A stretch of 5,507 nt of DNA from an uncultured Rhodanobacteraceae bacterium (GTDB lineage Bacteria > Pseudomonadota > Gammaproteobacteria > Xanthomonadales > Rhodanobacteraceae). The stretch covers positions 1 through 5,507 of the forward strand of contig CAJXGK010000152.1 in NCBI GenBank assembly GCA_913053815.1. Direction: 5' to 3'. Shown here one piece after another: positions 1-5,507 of the stretch. The translations under genes and the position numbers were made by a program. Position 1 is the first letter of the stretch. Every line of letters begins with the position of its first letter. The notes under the pieces are model-generated. The model worked only from the letters and a program-made list of their open reading frames with translations. It searched no databases and was not told where the DNA came from.

Positions 1-8
1 CTCCTTCT
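1..8 (-). promoter_or_regulatory. Probable ribosome-binding site of the next minus-strand gene (gene lies outside the window)
   Basis: The minus strand ends with AGAAGGAG at the window edge, close to the ideal Shine-Dalgarno sequence. With normal spacing, a start codon would lie a few bases beyond base 1. This suggests that a gene in the same direction as thiC begins just outside. A competing reading is a start at the minus-strand ATG at 34 or 31, whose short frame stays open to the edge (MMGSLQPSTEG). Its upstream GAGGG is a weaker site. The sequence beyond the edge is needed to decide. Confidence 0.4.
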
Positions 9-156
9 GTTGATGGTTGCAAAGACCCCATCATGGCCCTCGAGGCCGTTGCAAGCGGGAAGTCTCTTTTTACTCCCGGGGAGGCGGGAATCCAGTGAAG
101 AAGGCTATGACCACGCAGTGGGCATCCAACCCCGCTTCTGGATATCGACCCAGACT
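9..156. other. Intergenic region downstream of thiC with two inverted repeats
   Basis: No gene is recognisable here. A near-perfect inverted repeat spans 107-125: ATG-A-CCAC, triloop GCA, GTGG-G-CAT, with one A/G mismatch. A second lies at 56-78, where CGGGAAGT pairs with ACTCCCG around an eight-base loop with one bulged A. The heptamer GCGGGAA occurs at both 55-61 and 84-90, so TCCCG at 74-78 can pair either upstream or downstream. No U-run follows these stems on the minus strand, so none is a classical intrinsic terminator for thiC. They may slow or process the transcript, but that is a guess. Confidence 0.4.
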
Positions 157-2217
<2,061 letters not shown>

Positions 2218-2228
2218 TACCATTCAAC

Positions 2229-2257
2229 CACGAAGTGCCGTGACAAGCGAGTGTCAA
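2229..2257 (-). promoter_or_regulatory. Candidate promoter for the thiC riboswitch transcript
   Basis: A perfect -35 hexamer, TTGACA, lies on the minus strand at 2257-2252. At 17-base spacing the -10 position holds TTCGTG (2234-2229), a poor match. The predicted start near 2222 falls just before riboswitch helix P1, which fits. The -35 box overlaps the TGA stop codon of the upstream tetR gene. Only 36 bases separate that gene from the aptamer and no terminator is visible, so read-through from tetR is also possible. Confidence 0.35.
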
Positions 2258-2922
2258 CGTGGCGCGTAGGCGCGTAGAAACATGTCTACGGCAGCGATGA
2301 CATTGGCTTCGATTTCCCGCTGAAATTCATCACTGTTACAGTCCTCACAACCGAACAGGCGGCGGAAATGGGTATCGCCCTTGAGTAGGGCCAGAAACTG
2401 CCGGGCGGCGATGCGCAGGTCAGGAATATCGAGTTGCCCGGCCTGCTCGGCATGGTTCAGCACCCGCTCCATCAGCTGCTGGGTACGCCGTGGTCCTTCT
2501 TCCCACAGCATTTGCCCCAACCGTGGATTGCCCTGCCGGCAATCGCTGAGGATGGCCCGCCAGGTACCGATAGCTACTTCACTGACCATCAAGTTGCCGT
2601 GCACCTTGGCGATCTGCATCAGGGTGTCGCGAATCGGCAAAGCGGGATCTACCGTGTAAATATCATCGGGCATCAGTTCATGGCAACGAGCCCGGACCGC
2701 CTCACGGAACAATGAATCCTTATCTCCGAAGTGGCTGTAGACAGTAAGCTTGGAGACCCCTGCCACCGTTGCTACGGCATCCATGCTGGTGCCTTCAAAG
2801 CCGTGTTGTACAAACAGGCATTTGGCCGCAGTGAGGATCGCAGCGCGTTTTTCCAGATCCTTGGGACGACCCGGTCCCGAGCTCCGGGCGGGGGCATTAG
2901 CTGGCTTCACAGATGGATTCAT
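2254..2922 (-). CDS. TetR/AcrR-family transcriptional regulator (222 aa)
   Basis: A DNA-binding one-component regulator. Residues about 24-70 form the N-terminal TetR domain, with the helix-turn-helix in GFEGTSMDAVATVAGVSKLT and the diagnostic VYSHFGDKDSLF (61-72). The rest is an all-helical ligand-binding and dimerisation domain resembling the AefR-like type, including WRAILSDC and LLKGDTHFRRLFG. The start at 2922 is chosen because a basic, proline-rich tail (SSGPGRPKD) directly precedes the TetR domain, as is common, and because a TATAAT box sits seven bases upstream. The frame extends upstream to 3039, but that would place the promoter inside the gene. No Shine-Dalgarno sequence is visible. 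It is divergent from the methyltransferase-tolC operon, so repression of tolC and itself is a reasonable inference. Ligand unknown. A CxxC pair (Cys192, Cys195) lies near the C-terminus. Confidence 0.93.
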   Translation of the reverse strand: MNPSVKPANAPARSSGPGRPKDLEKRAAILTAAKCLFVQHGFEGTSMDAVATVAGVSKLTVYSHFGDKDSLFREAVRARCHELMPDDIYTVDPALPIRDTLMQIAKVHGNLMVSEVAIGTWRAILSDCRQGNPRLGQMLWEEGPRRTQQLMERVLNHAEQAGQLDIPDLRIAARQFLALLKGDTHFRRLFGCEDCNSDEFQREIEANVIAAVDMFLRAYAPR

Positions 2923-2929
2923 GGGGTTT

Positions 2930-2959
2930 ATTATACGACCAAGTTTAGTAATATTTGAA
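2930..2959 (-). promoter_or_regulatory. tetR promoter giving a probable leaderless mRNA
   Basis: The minus strand has TTCAAA (2959-2954, four of six -35 matches), an 18-base spacer and a perfect TATAAT -10 box (2935-2930). Only seven bases (AAACCCC) separate the -10 box from the ATG at 2922. Transcription should therefore start at or within a base or two of the start codon. No ribosome-binding site is present, which agrees with a leaderless message. Confidence 0.65.
2940..2957. promoter_or_regulatory. Candidate TetR operator within the tetR promoter spacer
   Basis: An imperfect 18-bp dyad, CAAGTTTAGTAATATTTG, has outer CAA/TTG half-sites and five matched positions per half. It lies between the -35 and -10 boxes of the tetR promoter, the usual place for an autoregulatory operator. 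A wider, weaker dyad (TATTA...TAATA) overlaps the -10 box. The AT-rich sequence makes chance symmetry likely. Confidence 0.27.
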
Positions 2960-2999
2960 TCCAGGTAGCTATCCGGCTGTAGCCATGACAAGCATCCTG

Positions 3000-3007
3000 C
3001 CTGCAGG
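3000..3007. repeat. CCTGCAGG palindrome, copy 1
   Basis: Perfect 8-bp palindrome in the divergent intergenic region, upstream of the tetR promoter. An identical copy lies exactly 84 bp away at 3084-3091, about eight helical turns. A third copy lies inside thiC at 1938-1945, which weakens the case for a dedicated operator. Confidence 0.3.
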
Positions 3008-3072
3008 GTGACCTCCGGCACTGCTGTGAACCCCGGCACTCAGGCAAGATGGGACGTGCGGATGGATGGGGT

Positions 3073-3101
3073 TTGTTGTTCGACCTGCAGGCGTTTATGC
3101 T
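3073..3101 (+). promoter_or_regulatory. Candidate promoter for the methyltransferase-tolC operon
   Basis: TTGTTG (3073-3078, three of six -35 matches) is followed by a 17-base spacer and TATGCT (3096-3101, four of six -10 matches). The predicted start near 3108 gives a 26-base leader. The second CCTGCAGG palindrome (3084-3091) lies in the spacer, where a bound protein would block polymerase. Weak hexamers, so tentative. Confidence 0.3.
3084..3091. repeat. CCTGCAGG palindrome, copy 2
   Basis: Second copy of the 8-bp palindrome, lying between the candidate -35 and -10 boxes of the plus-strand operon promoter. It is 84 bp from copy 1, so both would face the same side of the helix. Whether any protein binds it is unknown. 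Confidence 0.3.
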
Positions 3102-3133
3102 CTTGCAGTTTTCTCCTTTGCTGCGGCCCTCCT

Positions 3134-3796
3134 ATGACAATAAACTTTGAACAAGCTCGCAAAAATATGGTCAAGAATCAGGTTCGTGCCTGGGAAGTGC
3201 TGGAACCACGGGTTTTGGCCATACTCGACCGCATCCCCCGGGAATTATTTGTGCCGGCACCCTATGCCGCCCTAGCCTATGCTGACTTGGCATTACCCTT
3301 GGAACACGGCGAAAAGATGATCAAGCCTGTCGTCGAAGGCCGGGCCTTACAGGCCTTGGCGTTGGATGGCAACGAGTCAGTCCTTGAGATCGGTACCGGA
3401 TCAGGTTATTTGACCGCCTGTCTTGCCGAGCTCGGCAGGGAAGTGCTCAGCGTCGAGTTGCATCAAGATTTTGTTACCCGCGCACGTCAGCATCTGGCTG
3501 CAATCGGCAACAGCCATGCTGAGGTCGTCTGCAGTGAAGCCGTACATGACTTCGACCCCGGTTCACGACGTTTCGATGCCATCCTGGTGGGGGGTGCGGT
3601 GGCCGATATTCCGGAGCGTTTTCTCAGTTGGCTCAACCCGGGGGGCCGGCTGTTCGCAGTGCGTGGTGTGGAGCCGGTCATGCACGCCGTACTGATTCGC
3701 AACAGTGGATCGGCGCGCTTTACCGAGCAACCCCTGTTTGAAACCGATTTGCCCTATCTTGCCCATGCCGCCGCGGTCGCCCATTTCGAACTCTGA
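3134..3796 (+). CDS. PCMT-like SAM-dependent methyltransferase (protein-L-isoaspartate O-methyltransferase family, 220 aa)
   Basis: A cytosolic Rossmann-fold methyltransferase of the Pcm family. The SAM-binding motif I is clear at 83-95 (VLEIGTGSGYLTA), with the acidic VEL at 107-109 as the likely ribose-binding strand. FDAILVGGAVADIPE (147-161) and LNPGGRLFAV (167-176) are the later family motifs. True Pcm repairs isoaspartyl residues and carries a GQTISQP-like substrate loop. Here the aligned segment is HGEKMIKP (58-65), so the conserved Ser/Thr are missing. I therefore call it Pcm-like and do not assign the pcm symbol. The start at 3134 gives the typical N-terminus (NFEQARKNMVKNQVR). No Shine-Dalgarno is present: CCTCCT, its opposite, abuts the ATG. 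tolC follows after 24 bases with its own ribosome site, so the two form an operon. PCMT-like genes beside tolC are known in other proteobacteria; the functional link is unclear. Confidence 0.9.
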   Translation: MTINFEQARKNMVKNQVRAWEVLEPRVLAILDRIPRELFVPAPYAALAYADLALPLEHGEKMIKPVVEGRALQALALDGNESVLEIGTGSGYLTACLAELGREVLSVELHQDFVTRARQHLAAIGNSHAEVVCSEAVHDFDPGSRRFDAILVGGAVADIPERFLSWLNPGGRLFAVRGVEPVMHAVLIRNSGSARFTEQPLFETDLPYLAHAAAVAHFEL

Positions 3797-3820
3797 GTAC
3801 CACTACAAGGAATTTCCACC

Positions 3821-5209
3821 ATGCCCCGTTCCGCTTCGAAAACCCTATTGTCGCTAATTCTGGTGCTTATGTTGGTACCCGGATTGGCCAGTGCCGAGGA
3901 CCTGTTGCAGGTCTATCAGCAGGCCCGCGCCGGCGACCCGGTTTTGGCCCAGGCGGATGCTCAGCGGCTAGCCACACAAGAAGGCATCAGCCAGGCTCGG
4001 GCCGTCCTTCTGCCGCAACTTTCAGCCCGCTACGACTACAGCAGCAGCCATGGCACCAGCAGCAATACGCGGCTTTTTAATACCGCTAACGGGTTTCAGA
4101 TTTTTAGTTTCACTGCATCCGGCCAAAATTACGGCACGACTCTGCAGGGCACGTTGTCGCAAACCTTGTTCAACTTCTCCGATTGGGCCAACCTGAAAGC
4201 GGCCCATGCCCAGGCCAAAAGCCAGAACATGCAGTATCAATCGGCCGTGCAGGATCTGTACCTGCGGGTCGCCCGAGCCTATTTCGGGGTACTGGCTGCT
4301 CAGGACCAGCTCACCTATGCCGAGAGCAACGAAAAAGCTCTGGCCCGACAGCTTGAGCAAGCCCAGCAGCGCTTCCAGGTGGGCCTGGCCGCGATTACCG
4401 ATGTCAACAAGGCCAAGGCCCAGCACGACTCTGCGGTCGCCAATGTGATCACCGCTCGCAACCGCCTGGATGATACCCGCGAGGCGCTGACTCAGATTAC
4501 CGGCCAGCCGGTGACCCATCTGAGTGCTCTACGGCAAGACATTCCGTTACATCCCCCTGTGCCGGCTCAGCTTTCCGCCTGGGTGCAGCGGGCTCTGCAC
4601 AACAATCCGACGCTGCAGTCTTACGAGCAGAAGGTTCTAGCCTCTAACGATACCGTCAAGGCGGCACGCGGTGCCTATTTGCCGACTCTTTCGGCGCAGC
4701 TAAGCTATACACACTCCCCCGGTTGGGGTAACCAAAGCCCGCGTTTGGGCGGGCTGGGGGCTTACCACACCAATAGCCTCAGTCGTAACACGGCTATCGG
4801 CGTGGTGCTGAATGTACCGATCTTCACCGGTTTCGCTACTCAATCCCGAGTACGGCAAGCCGTCTACAACCGCGATGTCAGTCAAGATGTGCTTGAGCAG
4901 AACCGCCGCGGGTTGATCCGTAACACTCGTAATGCCTATCGCTCAGTACTGGCGGGTATTGCCGGCGTGCAAGCCAATCAGCAAACGGTAGTTTCGGCCA
5001 AAAGCTCTTTCGATGCCACTCAGGCCGGCTACGAAGTTGGAACCCAGACTATCGTTGACGTACTGCTCGCGCAGCAGGCCTTGTATCAGGCCCAAAGTGC
5101 CTACTCCCAAGCCCGTTACAACCTGTTGATCAATCGGCTGAGTCTGGTTTACGACGCCGGTTCGCTCGATTTCCAAAGCCTGCAACAACTCAACGCTCTG
5201 TTGCAATAA
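3821..5209 (+). CDS. tolC: TolC-family outer-membrane efflux channel (462 aa)
   Basis: TolC forms a trimeric channel-tunnel through outer membrane and periplasm, and docks with RND or ABC efflux pumps or type I secretion systems. Residues 1-25 are a classical signal peptide: basic MPRSASK, a hydrophobic core LLSLILVLMLVPG, and cleavage after ASA before Glu26. Two OEP repeats follow, about 28-228 and 250-450. Their matching helices are visible: RFQVGLAAITDVNKAKA (184-200) aligns with GYEVGTQTIVDVLLAQQA (403-420), the internal duplication typical of TolC. LYLRVARAYFGVLAAQDQL (146-164) and VVLNVPIFTGFATQSRV (328-344) are further family hallmarks. It lacks the lipobox cysteine of OprM-type lipoproteins. 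It is slightly shorter than the E. coli protein, mainly at the C-terminus. AAGGA at 3807-3811 lies nine bases before the ATG. No pump or adaptor gene is in the window, so it may serve several partners. Confidence 0.95.
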   Translation: MPRSASKTLLSLILVLMLVPGLASAEDLLQVYQQARAGDPVLAQADAQRLATQEGISQARAVLLPQLSARYDYSSSHGTSSNTRLFNTANGFQIFSFTASGQNYGTTLQGTLSQTLFNFSDWANLKAAHAQAKSQNMQYQSAVQDLYLRVARAYFGVLAAQDQLTYAESNEKALARQLEQAQQRFQVGLAAITDVNKAKAQHDSAVANVITARNRLDDTREALTQITGQPVTHLSALRQDIPLHPPVPAQLSAWVQRALHNNPTLQSYEQKVLASNDTVKAARGAYLPTLSAQLSYTHSPGWGNQSPRLGGLGAYHTNSLSRNTAIGVVLNVPIFTGFATQSRVRQAVYNRDVSQDVLEQNRRGLIRNTRNAYRSVLAGIAGVQANQQTVVSAKSSFDATQAGYEVGTQTIVDVLLAQQALYQAQSAYSQARYNLLINRLSLVYDAGSLDFQSLQQLNALLQ

Positions 5210-5507
5210 TTTATAGAGACGGCGCGAAATAGCCATGCACTTTTGCACCAGTCCATGTTTGGATGCGTCCTGTCCTGCGAGTCTGGGGCCCAAGACATTC
5301 CTGTGCAGCAGTGCTGATGACAACAAGCCTCCGTCCACCCGCGGTGGGCATGGTCCTTCTCTCACTCGCTCGCGAGAAGGCTTCAAGAAGGGCGGTCGGG
5401 GCTCGTACCCTACGGGGGTGGTTGGGGCGGCAAGTGTTCGTCGATAGGCCCATTCATGGACTAGGAGTCCTGCCGGACTTGGGAAGAATCTACTACGGCG
5501 GTGGGAA
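5210..5507. other. Unassigned, structured region downstream of tolC
   Basis: No recognisable gene, RNA family or U-run terminator was found in these 298 bases. Several inverted repeats occur: GTCCACC/GGTGGGC at 5333-5349 (triloop), CCTTCTC/GAGAAGG at 5355-5380, and GGACT/AGTCC/GGACT at 5458-5479. A cluster of G-tracts spans 5390-5430. A plus-strand frame is open from 5233 to the window edge, with candidate ATGs at 5263, 5317 and 5350. Its translation (ending VDRPIHGLGVLPDLGRIYYGGG) is not one I recognise and has no good ribosome site. Minus-strand frames are also open here, which high GC alone can cause. It could be a long intergenic region, a leader for the next gene, or the start of an unknown partial gene. 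Confidence 0.4.
5355..5380 (+). other. Strong inverted repeat after tolC
   Basis: CCTTCTC (5355-5361) is perfectly complementary to GAGAAGG (5374-5380), with a 12-base loop that itself contains CTCG repeats. It is 146 bases past the tolC stop. No U-run follows on the plus strand, so it is not a classical intrinsic terminator, but it could protect the tolC mRNA 3' end. Confidence 0.4.

Larger units (their letters stand above)
2923..3133. other. Divergent intergenic region between tetR and the methyltransferase gene
   Basis: This 211-bp region holds no gene. Besides the tetR promoter it contains two perfect 8-bp palindromes CCTGCAGG (3000-3007 and 3084-3091) and a direct repeat CCGGCACT (3015-3022 and 3033-3040). 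It also has an inverted repeat TGCCTG (2998-3003) with CAGGCA (3041-3046). It is the expected location of regulatory sites for both flanking transcripts. A plus-strand frame running through it from 3008 is open, but its translation is cysteine-rich and unlike the family N-terminus, so it is not taken as coding. Confidence 0.6.

Noticed and set aside
56..78. Hairpin with a T-run in its loop, considered as a thiC terminator
   Set aside because: The T/A run is in the loop, not after the stem, on either strand, so it does not match an intrinsic terminator.
2923..3039. N-terminal extension of the TetR protein to 3039
   Set aside because: It would place the perfect TATAAT promoter inside the gene and add an atypical 39-residue segment before the usual basic tail.
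3008..3133. N-terminal extension of the methyltransferase to an upstream ATG
   Set aside because: The extension is cysteine-rich, covers the candidate promoter and repeats, and does not resemble the family N-terminus, which begins just before NFEQAR.
4022..4519. Minus-strand open frame of 165 codons within tolC
   Set aside because: It mirrors tolC, whose signal peptide and OEP repeats are unmistakable; no independent support for an antisense gene.
4943..5453. Minus-strand open frames over the tolC 3' end and tail
   Set aside because: Low-complexity arginine-rich translations without recognisable domains; open frames are expected at this GC content.
5210..5507. Tail considered as a known structured RNA (RNase P, tmRNA, cobalamin or other riboswitch)
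   Set aside because: None of the conserved sequence boxes of these families could be found on either strand.

Overview
The window looks like a chromosomal segment from a GC-rich gammaproteobacterium. Gene content supports this: a TPP-riboswitch-controlled thiC of the long proteobacterial type, and a TolC outer-membrane channel next to a PCMT-like methyltransferase. Genus cannot be read from the sequence. There is no IS element, integrase, CRISPR array, tRNA or rRNA that I can support, so this is ordinary core-genome DNA rather than a mobile or defence region.

Layout. Bases 1-156 lie downstream of thiC and hold a strong Shine-Dalgarno sequence at the very edge, so the next minus-strand gene probably starts just outside the window. 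Bases 157-2034 (minus) are a complete thiC. Bases 2041-2217 (minus) are its leader: a full TPP aptamer, then a hairpin that pairs with the thiC ribosome-binding site. Bases 2254-2922 (minus) encode a TetR-family regulator with a near-consensus promoter so close to its ATG that the mRNA is probably leaderless. A 211-bp divergent intergenic region (2923-3133) carries repeats and candidate promoters. On the plus strand, a PCMT-like methyltransferase (3134-3796) and tolC (3821-5209) form a tight two-gene operon with a 24-bp gap. Bases 5210-5507 contain no recognisable gene but are rich in inverted repeats and G-tracts.

How the parts may work together. thiC makes the pyrimidine half of thiamine and is shut down by its product TPP through the riboswitch. 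The TetR protein is divergent from the methyltransferase-tolC pair, the classical arrangement for an autoregulated repressor of an efflux outer-membrane component. That link is inferred from arrangement and family. The most unusual points are the loss of the canonical substrate-loop motif in the methyltransferase, the leaderless TetR start, the extended P3 arm and RBS-sequestering platform of the riboswitch, and the structured, unassigned sequence after tolC. I found no convincing wholly new system.
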